Source of the DNA: Paracoccus solventivorans
Lineage (GTDB): Bacteria; Pseudomonadota; Alphaproteobacteria; Rhodobacterales; Rhodobacteraceae
Assembly: GCF_900142875.1 (NCBI RefSeq)
Contig: NZ_FRCK01000006.1
Location: 1 to 64,000 of the forward strand
DNA: 64,000 nucleotides
Direction: 5' to 3'
The translations under genes and the position numbers were made by a program. Shown one piece after another: positions 47,553 to 56,748 of this stretch (position 1 is the first letter of the stretch; the number at the start of each line of letters is the position of its first letter). The notes below the pieces were generated by a model. The model worked only from the letters and a program-made list of their open reading frames with translations. It had not been told where the DNA came from and searched no databases.

Positions 47553-48146
47553 TCAGGCCGCGGTTTTCTTGCGGCTGGCCATGAACTGCTGCAGCGAGGC
47601 AAAGCCGGTCTTGTCGGCCTCGAGCAGGCTTTCCAGATGCTCGCGGGTGTTGGTCAGCCCCTTGGCGCGGATGATGCCGCCGGCATCCAGCAGCACGCCG
47701 TAGGGGATCTTGCCGACCTGGAAGGCCATCCCCAGCTCGGCCGAGACGACATAGCGGATCTGGCCAAGCTCGTGGGTCTTCAGGAACCGGGCGTGTTCCT
47801 CGGGGGCACCGTCGCTGATCATGACCACGCCGATATTCTCGGCCCGGGCGATCGACTTGATGATCGGGAACAGCTTGTCGCAGACCGGGCAGGTCGGCGC
47901 GGTGAACATCAGCAGCGTCGGGCGCTCCGAGGCCCCGCCGATATGGAGCGGGCGGCCGAAGTAATCCGGCAGGTCGAACTCGGGCGCGTTGTCGCCGATG
48001 TCGGGGCCGTGGTCGGTGATCATCGCCCCCATGGGCGAGGACCGTTCGTGCAGCAGCCCCACCTGCCGCATCAGCCCCAGCAGCACCACGGTCACGCCCA
48101 GGAATGCGACCCACAGCAGGATGTTGGAAACCATCAGGAACGTCAT
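47553..48146 (-). CDS. mauD: Methylamine dehydrogenase accessory protein MauD
   Basis: A 197-residue membrane-anchored thioredoxin-like protein: a signal anchor at residues 5-26, then a thioredoxin fold with CPVC at 86-89 (FTAPTCPVCDKLFPI). Required for disulfide formation or transport of the cysteine-rich MauA. One base separates it from mauE. Confidence 0.95.
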   Translation of the reverse strand: MTFLMVSNILLWVAFLGVTVVLLGLMRQVGLLHERSSPMGAMITDHGPDIGDNAPEFDLPDYFGRPLHIGGASERPTLLMFTAPTCPVCDKLFPIIKSIARAENIGVVMISDGAPEEHARFLKTHELGQIRYVVSAELGMAFQVGKIPYGVLLDAGGIIRAKGLTNTREHLESLLEADKTGFASLQQFMASRKKTAA

Positions 48147-48147
48147 G

Positions 48148-48708
48148 TCAGCGACCTTTCACGGCAGCGGTTGAGGGGCGCCGGGCGGGCAATCCGCCCA
48201 GCATCGAGGCGCTGAGATAGAGAAGGATCAGGACCAGCCCGGCGATGATGCCGGTGGCGGCATCGACCACCCCGGCCGCGCGGGCGCCGGGCAGCGCGAG
48301 CGCCGCGGCCAGCGCCATCGCGCTCAGCACGGCGTTGCGGCCGACCATGGCCCAGCTGATCCGCTGTTTCATGCCGTTGCGGAAACAGCCGCAGTCGATC
48401 TGGGTCCGCCCGCGCAGCACGTTGATCGCGATGGCAAGGCCGAACCCGGCCAGCAGCAGCGCCGCGGCCAGCGCGGCGGGCCCCGCCAGCGGCGTGATCA
48501 GCAGCCCCGCGGCCACCGCCAGCTCTGCCACCGGCAGCACCATCGCCACCGCCCTTGCCAGCGCATCGGGCAGCAGGCGGAAGTTGCGGACCACGCCGTA
48601 GAACTCCTCCATGCCGGTCAGCTTGGACAGCGCCGCGGTGGCGAACAGCACCGCGAGGAAGCTGCGCAACGCCCAGTGAAGCAGCGGTTCTTGCACGAGC
48701 TGCTGCAT
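48148..48708 (-). CDS. mauE: Methylamine utilization protein MauE
   Basis: A 186-residue integral membrane protein of the MauE/DoxX-like family with four or five helices and the family word QIDCGCFRNGMKQRISW. It works with MauD in MADH small subunit maturation. ATG 48708 chosen as it follows GGGGCCTGAG and begins after the mauB stop; an earlier ATG lies inside mauB. Confidence 0.93.
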   Translation of the reverse strand: MQQLVQEPLLHWALRSFLAVLFATAALSKLTGMEEFYGVVRNFRLLPDALARAVAMVLPVAELAVAAGLLITPLAGPAALAAALLLAGFGLAIAINVLRGRTQIDCGCFRNGMKQRISWAMVGRNAVLSAMALAAALALPGARAAGVVDAATGIIAGLVLILLYLSASMLGGLPARRPSTAAVKGR

Positions 48709-48709
48709 C

Positions 48710-49996
48710 TCAGGCCCCCATGTCATGGGTCATGAGGATCTGCGGACCGCGGCCAAGCTGGTCGACGCTGCGCAGCTCCTGACCCGAGGCGGCGTCGTAG
48801 ATGTGCAGGGTCCTGCTGCCCGACGACAGCCCGTAAAGCAGCGGCTCGGCATCCTGGCTGACGTTGATCGAGTCGATCTCGTGGCCCAGTTCCAGCATGT
48901 CGATCCGCTCGCCGGTCGCGGCGTTCATCACCACCACGAAGCGGCTGGCGGTCTTGTGGCGCCATTCGTCGCGCTGGTCGACCAGCAGATAGATGCGGTC
49001 CGAGGGGCGGTGATAGGCGGTCTGCTGCCAGCCGCCGGGACGCCAGTCGTCGGCGCGCTCGGCCTCGGTCAGGGCCTCGAAGGGCGGGCGGAAGTTCACG
49101 CCCTCTTCGGTCAGGTCCATCTGGAAGATCTTGCCGGTGTAGGTCGGCCAGACCAACCGCCCCGAGCGCAGGGAAAACGCCGGGTGGTTGATCAGCAGCT
49201 CTTCCTCGGTGTGGAAGACCTCGGTGTTGGTGACCTCGGTTTCGCCACCCGCAAAATCGACGCGGGCCAGGCTGCCGTCGCGGCAGTTCATGTAGAACAC
49301 CGTCGGAGAGGCCGGGAAGATATGATAGCAGTCCGGCACGTCCAGCAGCCGGTCGAACTTCTGCTCCTCCAGGTCGACGACGCCGACGGCGGGCGCGGGC
49401 GAGAACTGGTAATACAGCAGGGTCTTGTTGTCGGGGGTCAGCGCGTTCATCCACTGATAGGTGCCGACCAGGAACCGCTGGGCGTCGTCGGGAATCGCGA
49501 TGTCCGCGATCGGCCGCAGGGTCTCGGAATCGAAGACCTCGACGTAATCCTCGCGGTCGCCCCGGGCGATGCGCGACCAGACCGAGCTGACCTGCGCAAA
49601 GAAGGACCCGTCCTCGGCGGCCAGCGGATGCGGCAGAAAGCCGCCGTCCGTCATGCCCAGCACCCGGCCGCTGGCGCCGTCGATGACATATTGCTGGGTG
49701 ACGGCGGCGAAATGCGCCGGGTCCTGGACATAGACGCGCCTGGTATCGGGGGCCGGGGCCTTCAGGATCACCGGCTCGTCCGCCTCGCCGGCGGCAAGCG
49801 CCGCGGCAGCCTCGGCGGCGGCGCGCTGGCCGTGGGTCTGGCCGTCGGCAGCGGCCGCGGCCGCCGCGTCGGCATCCTCGGCGGGCTCGGTTCCGGTCTG
49901 GGCCTGCGCGGCCCCCAGGGCCAGGACCGAACAGGTCAGCCCGGCGCCGAGCAGCCTCAGATAGCCCGGGGTCGATTCACGTGGAAGAGCAGCCAT
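48710..49996 (-). CDS. mauB: Methylamine dehydrogenase large (alpha) subunit
   Basis: A 428-residue exported seven-bladed beta-propeller. The leader ends near AQAQTG (residue 35), followed by an Ala-rich stretch, then the core from [13 protein letters not shown]. Conserved words include [35 protein letters not shown] and [16 protein letters not shown]. It forms the alpha2beta2 MADH with MauA and holds TTQ near the active site channel. AAGGGAGG upstream of the ATG at 49996. Confidence 0.97.
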   Translation of the reverse strand: MAALPRESTPGYLRLLGAGLTCSVLALGAAQAQTGTEPAEDADAAAAAAADGQTHGQRAAAEAAAALAAGEADEPVILKAPAPDTRRVYVQDPAHFAAVTQQYVIDGASGRVLGMTDGGFLPHPLAAEDGSFFAQVSSVWSRIARGDREDYVEVFDSETLRPIADIAIPDDAQRFLVGTYQWMNALTPDNKTLLYYQFSPAPAVGVVDLEEQKFDRLLDVPDCYHIFPASPTVFYMNCRDGSLARVDFAGGETEVTNTEVFHTEEELLINHPAFSLRSGRLVWPTYTGKIFQMDLTEEGVNFRPPFEALTEAERADDWRPGGWQQTAYHRPSDRIYLLVDQRDEWRHKTASRFVVVMNAATGERIDMLELGHEIDSINVSQDAEPLLYGLSSGSRTLHIYDAASGQELRSVDQLGRGPQILMTHDMGA

Positions 49997-50083
49997 CGTT
50001 TCCTCCCTTGGATGGCACCCGGAACCGCAGCGACGGATCGCGGGAAAGGATTTCAGGATCGTGGGGATGTCAGGGCGGGTGCG

Positions 50084-50908
50084 TCAGGCCAGCGCCAGCA
50101 CCGCAAGGGCCGCGCCGATCGCCGTCAGGATCGCGCCGTCGGCGATCGCCGCGCGCTCCTGATGCCGGCCCAGCCAGGACTGGATCTGGTAGTCGCTGAC
50201 CGGAGCCAGGTTCACCGCCACCGGCAGATAGCGGCCCAGGTTGAACACGGCGATGATCGCGATGGCATGGACGATATTTCCGGTCAGCACCGCCGCCGCC
50301 GTGGTCATGTACAGCAGGGGCGTCTGGACATAGGTCAGGTAATCCAGCCCCAGCGACAGGCCGTAAAGCCCGCCGACCACCCATTTCGGAAACCGCTGCC
50401 GTGCGTCATGGGGCACCTGAGCGCGGCGCTGCGGGTAGGGCACGCGCAGGAAATCCAGCTGGTGCGCACCATAGGCCAGCCCGATCAGCGCCAGCAGCGC
50501 CAGCCCGAAGCCGGTCGCGACCCCGGAAAACCCGGCCAGCACCCCGATGGCGCCCAGCAGCGTCCCGAGGATCGCCGCCCCCGCCGCATAGCCCAGCCCG
50601 TGCGCCGCGAATGTCGGCAGCCAGTCCAGCATCGCCCGCGGGCCCTTGCCGGTCGGCCGCAGCAGCGAGATCGAGGAATACCCGCAGGGCGACCAGGTGG
50701 ACAGCACCCCGCCCGCAAAGGCGGCCGCCACCAGCAGCGGGGCGACCATCCCCTCGTTCATGGCGAACCCCGCCCCGGCGCCTGCGGCCATACTGCCGGC
50801 CAGAATCGCCAGCCGCCGCGTCCTTGAAAACTGTTCGGGAAAACTGACGCAATCCGGCACGCCGGTCACGTAATCCGGGTCGATCCCGACCTCACCCATG
50901 CTGCTCAC
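50084..50908 (-). CDS. mauF: Methylamine utilization protein MauF
   Basis: A 274-residue membrane protein with about six helices, related to the DsbD-type CcdA fold; the word STWSPCGYSSISLLRP carries its conserved cysteine. Required for MADH synthesis, probably in thiol delivery or subunit export. A GTG at 50908 has GAGGAGG six bases upstream; the ATG at 50899 is an alternative. First gene of mauFBEDACJGMN. Confidence 0.9.
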   Translation of the reverse strand: MSSMGEVGIDPDYVTGVPDCVSFPEQFSRTRRLAILAGSMAAGAGAGFAMNEGMVAPLLVAAAFAGGVLSTWSPCGYSSISLLRPTGKGPRAMLDWLPTFAAHGLGYAAGAAILGTLLGAIGVLAGFSGVATGFGLALLALIGLAYGAHQLDFLRVPYPQRRAQVPHDARQRFPKWVVGGLYGLSLGLDYLTYVQTPLLYMTTAAAVLTGNIVHAIAIIAVFNLGRYLPVAVNLAPVSDYQIQSWLGRHQERAAIADGAILTAIGAALAVLALA

Positions 50909-51152
50909 TGGACGCCTCCTCCTCATCGGGTCCCCAGGGCGAACTGCAGCCGGCGCATTCTCTGGAACGCGGGCGGCTGCCGTCACCCTGGATGACCCGA
51001 CAGTGAGACAAGATGTCGCATCGGAGAAATTGCTAAACATGCAGCATGGGGCTGCAAAAATGCGGGTCGGGCGCGGAGTCGGTTATTTCCTATCTGGAAT
51101 ACGGGGTTAGCGTGAACTGCACCCCGGCGGGATACGTCCGAAAAGCCGTATT
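50909..51152. promoter_or_regulatory. Regulatory spacer upstream of mauF
   Basis: A 244-base spacer, clearly richer in A/T than its neighbours (for example 51020-51060 and 51075-51110). It contains GAATACGG (51097-51104) and the matching CCGTATT (51147-51153) about 45 bases apart as inverted arms, and several T-N11-A spaced words of the LysR type. The mau promoter is expected here; no clean sigma-70 match is visible. Confidence 0.5.
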
Positions 51153-52034
51153 TTAGTATGAAGGCGGGACTTGCGCGGGCGGGGCGTCGAACAGATCGGC
51201 GCACCATTCCGCGATGCGGCGGGCCAGCGGATCGTTGCGCAGATGCGGCTGCGTCAGCAGCCAGACCTCTCGCGCGGCAACGTCCGGCACGATCTCGAAC
51301 GCCGGAGACTGCAGGAACTCGCCCAGCATGAAATCCGGCAGCACCCCGGTGGCGGTGCCGCTTTTCAGAAACCGGCGCATGATCTCGAGGCTGGCGGTCT
51401 CGAGCCGGACGCTCCGCGCGGGCGCATGGCTGGAAAGCGCGTGCATCTCGGGCATTTCGCCCAAGGCGTCGGGATAGGCGACCAGCGCGGGCGTGCCGCC
51501 CGCCCCGTCCTTCGGCCGCACCAGGCTGAACGAGACCACGCCGACCTTGCGCATCAGAAAGGTGCCCTGCCGCGGCCGGTTCAACCGCAGGGCGAAATCC
51601 GCCTGCCAGCGCGACATGTCGACATTCCGGTCCGAGGTGTCGATGGCCAGGATCAGCCTGGGCAGGTCGGCGAGCAACCCGGCCAGATGCGGCGCCAGGC
51701 AGTATTCGGCCAGCGCGGCGATGGTCGTCAGGCGGAACTTGCGGCTGGTAAAGTCGGATTCGCGCAGTTTCCGGGTGGCGTCCTCGGCGGCCGCCGCCAT
51801 GTCGTGCAGCTCGGCCAGGATGGCCCGGCAGGCATCGGTGGGCTGGCGCTCTCCGTTCACCGCCTCGAACAACGCGCGCCCCATCAGCCGCTCGAGCCGC
51901 CCGACCCGGCGGCTGACCGTGGTTTCGTTCATCCCCAGCATTCGCGCCGCCCGGGTGAACGAGGCGGTGTCGCAGACAGCCGAGACGATGCGGAAATCGT
52001 CCCAGTTCAGCGTCGATTGCTCTGCTTGCTGCAT
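51153..52034 (-). CDS. LysR family transcriptional regulator next to the mau operon
   Basis: A 293-residue LysR regulator: winged helix-turn-helix at about residues 12-70 (DDFRIVSAVCDTASFTRAAR, MNETTVSRRVGRLERLMGRALF) and an effector domain to the end. It is on the same strand as mau, 244 bases upstream of mauF. The LysR activator MauR of Paracoccus denitrificans is transcribed away from mauF, so this could be a rearranged mauR or another regulator. Stop at 51153. Confidence 0.88.
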   Translation of the reverse strand: MQQAEQSTLNWDDFRIVSAVCDTASFTRAARMLGMNETTVSRRVGRLERLMGRALFEAVNGERQPTDACRAILAELHDMAAAAEDATRKLRESDFTSRKFRLTTIAALAEYCLAPHLAGLLADLPRLILAIDTSDRNVDMSRWQADFALRLNRPRQGTFLMRKVGVVSFSLVRPKDGAGGTPALVAYPDALGEMPEMHALSSHAPARSVRLETASLEIMRRFLKSGTATGVLPDFMLGEFLQSPAFEIVPDVAAREVWLLTQPHLRNDPLARRIAEWCADLFDAPPAQVPPSY

Positions 52035-52271
52035 GATGCTCCCCGGGATTCGCTGATCGACTCGGACTTTCGCCCAAGTTGCAGGAAAGTAAATGGAACC
52101 GGGGCGTGCGATTCCAGCGGGGGCGAAGGGGCGGTGACCTTGCGGGGATGGTGAGCGGCCGGCGGCCTCGGGCGCTGGTCAGGCGGCGGGCGCAGGACGC
52201 CGCGGCCGCGCATGGAACGCCCCTCGGGCGGCGAGGGTTGAGAGGTAATGATCTGGCAACCGGAAAACCCG

Positions 52272-52751
52272 ATGCGCTTCGTCCTTCCCCTCGGCCTGGC
52301 TTTCGCTCTGGCGGCCCCGGCGGTCGCCGGGCCGCAGGCAGAGCGGTATATCGACGACCATTCGTCGCCCGAGCGGGTGGTGGTCTCGCTCTACAACGCC
52401 ATCAATCGCGGGGAATACCTGCGCGCGTGGAGCTATTTCAAGGCGGACACCGCCCCTCCGCTCGGTGATTTCAGCGCGGGCTATGCGGACACCACCCAGG
52501 TCGAGTTGCGCCTGGGCGAGGTGCAGACCGAAGGCGCCGCAGGCTCGATCCATTCGCTGGTCCCGATCGCCCTGCAGGCCACCGGCAAGGACGGCACCGT
52601 CACCGTCTTTACCGGCTGTTACCGATTGACCCAGGTCCAGCCCGGTGCCCAGGCCGAGCCGCCCTTTCGCCCGATCCAGATCGACGACGGCCGGCTGGAG
52701 AAAAGCGACGCCCCCTTCGACGAGGCGATGGGCCGGTGCGAAGCGCCCTGA
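52272..52751 (+). CDS. Exported protein of unknown function
   Basis: A 159-residue protein starting MRFVLPLGLAFALAAPAVAG, a clean signal peptide with cleavage after VAG or AVA. The mature part has the words HSSPERVVVSLYNAINRGEYLRAW and a DGRLEKSD near the end, resembling NTF2/SnoaL-like small folds by eye only. An ATG at 52248 with AGAGG close upstream is an alternative start adding 8 residues. Divergent from the LysR gene and convergent with the cys operon. Confidence 0.75.
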   Translation: MRFVLPLGLAFALAAPAVAGPQAERYIDDHSSPERVVVSLYNAINRGEYLRAWSYFKADTAPPLGDFSAGYADTTQVELRLGEVQTEGAAGSIHSLVPIALQATGKDGTVTVFTGCYRLTQVQPGAQAEPPFRPIQIDDGRLEKSDAPFDEAMGRCEAP

Positions 52752-52918
52752 GCGGGGGCCGGGGCCGGTTGCGTGACGGACGGTCCTCAGGCGCCCCGGC
52801 GGTCAGGTCCAGATCGTCCACGCCCTGCCGATGCAGGCCACTCTCCCATCCCCTCCTGCTTCCGGCGAATGGTTGTATTTAAAAGGATATATTGCGGCCT
52901 CGATCCCCCGGCAGCCGC

Positions 52919-53764
52919 TTACCCCCGCCGCGTTTCCAGCAGCGACTTGACCACCAGCGCGATCACCGCGATCAGCGTCAGCACGGATGAGGCGGCAAAG
53001 GCGCCGACCATGTTCAGGTCGTTGAACAGCAGCTCGATCTGCAGGGGCAGCGTGTTGGTCTGGCCCCGGATCGAGCCCGAGACCACCGAGACCCCGCCGA
53101 ACTCGCCCACCGCGCGGGCGGTGCACAGCACCGCGCCATAGACCAGCGCCCAGCGGATATTGGGCAGCGACACGAGCCGGAACACCTGCCAGCCCGAGGC
53201 GCCCAGCGTCAGCGCCGCCTGTTCCTGTTCGGACCCCTGCGCCTGCATCAGCGGCAGCACCTCGCGCACCACGAAGGGGGCGGTCACGAACATGGTGACC
53301 ATGACGATGCCCGGCAGCGCGAACAGGATACGGATGTCATGGGCCATCAGGAACGGCCCCAGCAGCCCCTGGCGGCCGTAGAGCAGCAGATAGCAGATCC
53401 CGGCGATGATCGGGGAAATCGAGAACGGGATCTCGATCAGCGTCAGCAGCAGCCTGCGGCCGGCAAAGCGGAACCGCGCGATCACCCATGCGGCGCAGAG
53501 GCCGAAGACGATGTTGACCGGCACCGCGATCGCCGCGACCAGCGCGGTCAGCCCGATGGCGTGCAGGGTGTTCGGCTCGGTGATATTGGCGGCGAACACC
53601 TGCCAGCCGGCCGCGAAGGCGCGATAGAAGATATAGGCCAGCGGCACCACCACCAGCAAAGCCGTCAGAGCCAGCGCCGCCCCGATCAGCAGCCGCCGCA
53701 TCGCGATGTCGTGGCTCAGCGCGGCGCGGGCGCTGTCCTGCGGGGTGATGGCGGTGACGTTCAT
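52919..53764 (-). CDS. cysW: Sulfate/thiosulfate ABC transporter permease CysW
   Basis: A 281-residue permease with six membrane helices and the cytoplasmic EAA-like loop EQAALTLGASGWQVFRLVSLPNI. It pairs with CysT to form the channel of the sulfate importer. ATG 53764 overlaps the cysT stop by four bases. Last gene of the operon cysA-sbp-cysT-cysW. Confidence 0.95.
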   Translation of the reverse strand: MNVTAITPQDSARAALSHDIAMRRLLIGAALALTALLVVVPLAYIFYRAFAAGWQVFAANITEPNTLHAIGLTALVAAIAVPVNIVFGLCAAWVIARFRFAGRRLLLTLIEIPFSISPIIAGICYLLLYGRQGLLGPFLMAHDIRILFALPGIVMVTMFVTAPFVVREVLPLMQAQGSEQEQAALTLGASGWQVFRLVSLPNIRWALVYGAVLCTARAVGEFGGVSVVSGSIRGQTNTLPLQIELLFNDLNMVGAFAASSVLTLIAVIALVVKSLLETRRG

Positions 53765-54618
53765 GCCGCATCCGCCTTGTAGCGCAGCGCGCGCGATTGC
53801 AGCAGGTTCGACACCGCCAGCAGCGCCAGCGCGATCACCAGCAGCACCAGCGCGATGGCCGCGGCGCCGTTGTAGTCGTATTCCTCGAGCCGGATCACCG
53901 CCAGCAGCGAGGCGATCTCGGTCTTCATCGGCAGGTTGCCGGCGATGAAGATGACGGCCCCGAACTCGCCCAGCGAGCGGGCGAAGGACAGGGTGATGCC
54001 GGTCAGATAGGCCGGGAAGATCACCGGCAGCACCACGCGCCGGAAGATGGTGAACGGCTCGGCCCCCAGGGTGCGGGCGGCCTCTTCGATCTGGGGGTCG
54101 AGGTCCTCGAGCACCGGCTGCACCGTGCGCACGACGAAGGGCAGCGAGGTGAAGGTCATCGCGATCACTACCCCCGCCAGCGTATAGACCACCTGGATGC
54201 CCAGGGGTTCAAGGATCGCCCCATACCAGCCGTTGCCGGCGAACAGCGCCGACAGCGCCAGCCCCGCCACCGCCGTGGGCAGCGCAAAGGGAATGTCCAT
54301 CAGCGCGTCCAGCACCCGCTTGCCGGGAAACTGGTAGCGGACCAGCACCCAGGCCATCAGCAGCCCGTAGAGCGCGTTGATGACCGTGGCGATCGCCGCT
54401 GCGGTCAGCGTCAGCCTCAGCGCCGCCAGGGTGCGCGGCGCGGTCAGGATGTCCCAGAACCGCGCCGGACCGATGCCCGCCCCCTTGACCACCAGCGCGG
54501 CCACCGGGATCAGCACGACGATCCCCAGATAGGTCAGCGTCACGCCCATGGTCAGGCCGAAGCCGGGCAGCACGCGCCGCCGCCGCGCAGGGGAAAGGCT
54601 GGGCATTGCAAGGCTCAT
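53761..54618 (-). CDS. cysT: Sulfate/thiosulfate ABC transporter permease CysT
   Basis: A 285-residue permease with six helices: MAWVLVRYQFPGKRVLDALMDIPFALPTAVAG and IEEAARTLGAEPFTIFRRVVLPVI (in parts) carry the EAA motif. Partner of CysW. Ten bases separate it from the upstream binding-protein gene. Confidence 0.95.
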   Translation of the reverse strand: MSLAMPSLSPARRRRVLPGFGLTMGVTLTYLGIVVLIPVAALVVKGAGIGPARFWDILTAPRTLAALRLTLTAAAIATVINALYGLLMAWVLVRYQFPGKRVLDALMDIPFALPTAVAGLALSALFAGNGWYGAILEPLGIQVVYTLAGVVIAMTFTSLPFVVRTVQPVLEDLDPQIEEAARTLGAEPFTIFRRVVLPVIFPAYLTGITLSFARSLGEFGAVIFIAGNLPMKTEIASLLAVIRLEEYDYNGAAAIALVLLVIALALLAVSNLLQSRALRYKADAA

Positions 54619-54628
54619 CGGGCAAGGC

Positions 54629-55621
54629 TCATTGGTTCACGAACACCTTGTCCAGCAGCCCGCCTTCGGCGAAATGCTCGTCCGCGACCCGGTCCCAGCC
54701 GCCGAAGGCCTCGTCGACCGTGACCAGCTCCAGTTCCGGGAAGCTGTCGGCGAACTCTGCCTGCACCGCCTCGTCATGGACGCGATAGAAGTATTCGGCC
54801 AGGATCCGCTGCCCCGGGGTGGAATAGAGAAAGTCGAGATAGGCCCGCGACACCTCTTCGGTGCCCTTGGTGCCGGTGTTGCCGGTCACCACCGCCACCG
54901 GGAACTCGGCCATCACGCTCAGCGAGGGGGTGACGCGCTCCAACCCCATCTCGGCGTATTGCCGGGCGATGCCGCCGGTCTCGGCCTCGAAGGTCACCAG
55001 CACGTCGCCGATTTCCTTTTCGGCAAAGGTCGCGGTCGCGGCACGCCCGCCGGTGTCGAAGACCGGCACGTTCGCGAACAGCTTGCGCACGAACTCTTCG
55101 GTCTGCGCCTGGTCGCCGCCGTATTGCTTCTGCCCGAATGCCCATGCGCCCAGATAGGTGTAGCGGCCGTTGCCGCTGGTCTTGGGGTTGGGGAAGATCA
55201 CCTGCACGTCGTCACGAGTCAGGTCGTCCCAGTCCTGGATGTTCTTGGGATTGCCCTTGCGCACCAGAAACGCCGGCAGCGAGTAATAGGGCGAGGCGTC
55301 GTTGGGATAGGCCTCGCGCCAACCGGCATCGACCAGCCCGCCCTCGGCCAGCACGTCGATGTCGGTGACCTGGTTGAAGGTGACGACATCGGCGGGCAGC
55401 CCTTCCAGAATCGCGCGCGCCTGTTTGGACGAGCCGGCATGAGACTGCTCGATGCTGACCTCGCGGCCGGTCTTTTCCTTCCACGCCGCGGCAAACGCCG
55501 GATTGACGGCGGCGAAAAGCTCGCGCGCGATGTCGTAGGACACGTTAAGGATGCTGTCCTGCGCCGCGGCCGGAAACGCCAGCCCAAGGCTCAGCGCGGC
55601 AGCCAGAAAGCTGGTTCTCAT
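54629..55621 (-). CDS. sbp: Sulfate-binding periplasmic protein
   Basis: A 330-residue periplasmic protein with a 21-residue signal (ending AAAQ). The mature N-terminus DSILNVSYDIARELFAAVN and the words SHAGSSKQARAILEGLPADVV, NPKTSGNGRYTYLGAW and TGNTGTKGTEEV identify the Sbp/CysP family that binds sulfate or thiosulfate through backbone amides and a serine-rich loop. Overlaps the cysA stop by four bases. Confidence 0.96.
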   Translation of the reverse strand: MRTSFLAAALSLGLAFPAAAQDSILNVSYDIARELFAAVNPAFAAAWKEKTGREVSIEQSHAGSSKQARAILEGLPADVVTFNQVTDIDVLAEGGLVDAGWREAYPNDASPYYSLPAFLVRKGNPKNIQDWDDLTRDDVQVIFPNPKTSGNGRYTYLGAWAFGQKQYGGDQAQTEEFVRKLFANVPVFDTGGRAATATFAEKEIGDVLVTFEAETGGIARQYAEMGLERVTPSLSVMAEFPVAVVTGNTGTKGTEEVSRAYLDFLYSTPGQRILAEYFYRVHDEAVQAEFADSFPELELVTVDEAFGGWDRVADEHFAEGGLLDKVFVNQ

Positions 55622-56748
55622 CTCAGGGACTCCTTGCTGGAATGTTCGTATCGAAGGGGGACGGGGCGGCTGTCGGCGGCGGGGGTTTCGGCGGGGGTCT
55701 CGGCAGGGGCTCCGTCGCGGAAGACCTGCCCGGCCTCGACCCGCAGCGTCACCCGCTGGCCCAAGGACAGATGCAGGCCGCGCCGGCGCGGCACCTCGGT
55801 TTCCACCGCCAGCCCGCCGTCGTCGGTCAGCTGCACATGCAGCAGCGCCCCGGTCGAGCTGATCGCGGCCACCCGCAGCGGCCCGTCCTGCGCGGGCACC
55901 GGGGCCAAGTCGGCCGGCCGGGCGAACAGCATCGCCGGCCCGTCCGCCATCGCCCGGCGCGGCAGCGCCGTGGCATCCAGCCCCGGCGCCTCGACCCGGC
56001 CCGCGCGCAAGCGGACCGGCAACTCGACCGACAGCCCCAGGAACCGAGCGACGAACGGCGTCGCCGGGTGGTCGTAGATCTCGTCGGGCCGCCCGATCTG
56101 CTCGATCCGCCCTGCCCCCATGATCACCACGCGGTCGGCCAGCTCGAACGCCTCTTCCTGGTCGTGGGTGACAAAGATCGAGGTGGTTTTCGAGGTTTCC
56201 AGCACATCGCGCAGCCAGCGCCGCAGGTCGCGCCGCACCAGCGCGTCCAGCGCGCCGAAGGGCTCGTCCAGCAACAGCACGGCCGGCGAAATCGCCATCG
56301 CCCGGCCCAGCGCGACGCGCTGGCGCTGCCCGCCCGACAGCTCGGCCGGAAACCGGTCGGCCAGCGCGGAAATCTGCAGAAACCGCATCAGCTCATCCAC
56401 CCGCGCCCGGATCGCCGCAGCCGAGGGCCGGTCGCGGCGCGGCAGCACGGTCAGGCCAAAGGCGATGTTGTCGCGCACCTTCATATGGGGAAACAGCGCG
56501 TAATGCTGAAAGACGAAGCCCGCACGGCGGTCCTGCGCGCGTTTGGCCAGCCAGTCCTGCCCGTTCACCGTCAGGCTGCCGGTATCGGGCCAGTCCAGCC
56601 CGGCGATGATCTTCAGCAGCGTGGTCTTGCCCGAGCCGGACGGACCCAGCAGCGCGACCAGCTCGCCTTCCGCGATAGCCAGGTTGATGCCGCGCAGCAC
56701 TTCGGTGCGGTCAAAGCGGCGGGTCAGATCGGCGATCTCGATGGTCAT
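55618..56748 (-). CDS. cysA: Sulfate/thiosulfate ABC transporter ATPase CysA
   Basis: A 376-residue ABC ATPase: Walker A GPSGSGKTTLLK, signature LSGGQRQRVALGRAM, Walker B LLLDEPFGALDAL, switch histidine VTHDQEEAFELA, and a C-terminal regulatory TOBE-like domain with the AP-rich tail ADSRPVPLRYEHS. First gene of the sulfate operon; here it precedes the binding protein, unlike E. coli cysPTWA. Confidence 0.96.
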   Translation of the reverse strand: MTIEIADLTRRFDRTEVLRGINLAIAEGELVALLGPSGSGKTTLLKIIAGLDWPDTGSLTVNGQDWLAKRAQDRRAGFVFQHYALFPHMKVRDNIAFGLTVLPRRDRPSAAAIRARVDELMRFLQISALADRFPAELSGGQRQRVALGRAMAISPAVLLLDEPFGALDALVRRDLRRWLRDVLETSKTTSIFVTHDQEEAFELADRVVIMGAGRIEQIGRPDEIYDHPATPFVARFLGLSVELPVRLRAGRVEAPGLDATALPRRAMADGPAMLFARPADLAPVPAQDGPLRVAAISSTGALLHVQLTDDGGLAVETEVPRRRGLHLSLGQRVTLRVEAGQVFRDGAPAETPAETPAADSRPVPLRYEHSSKESLR

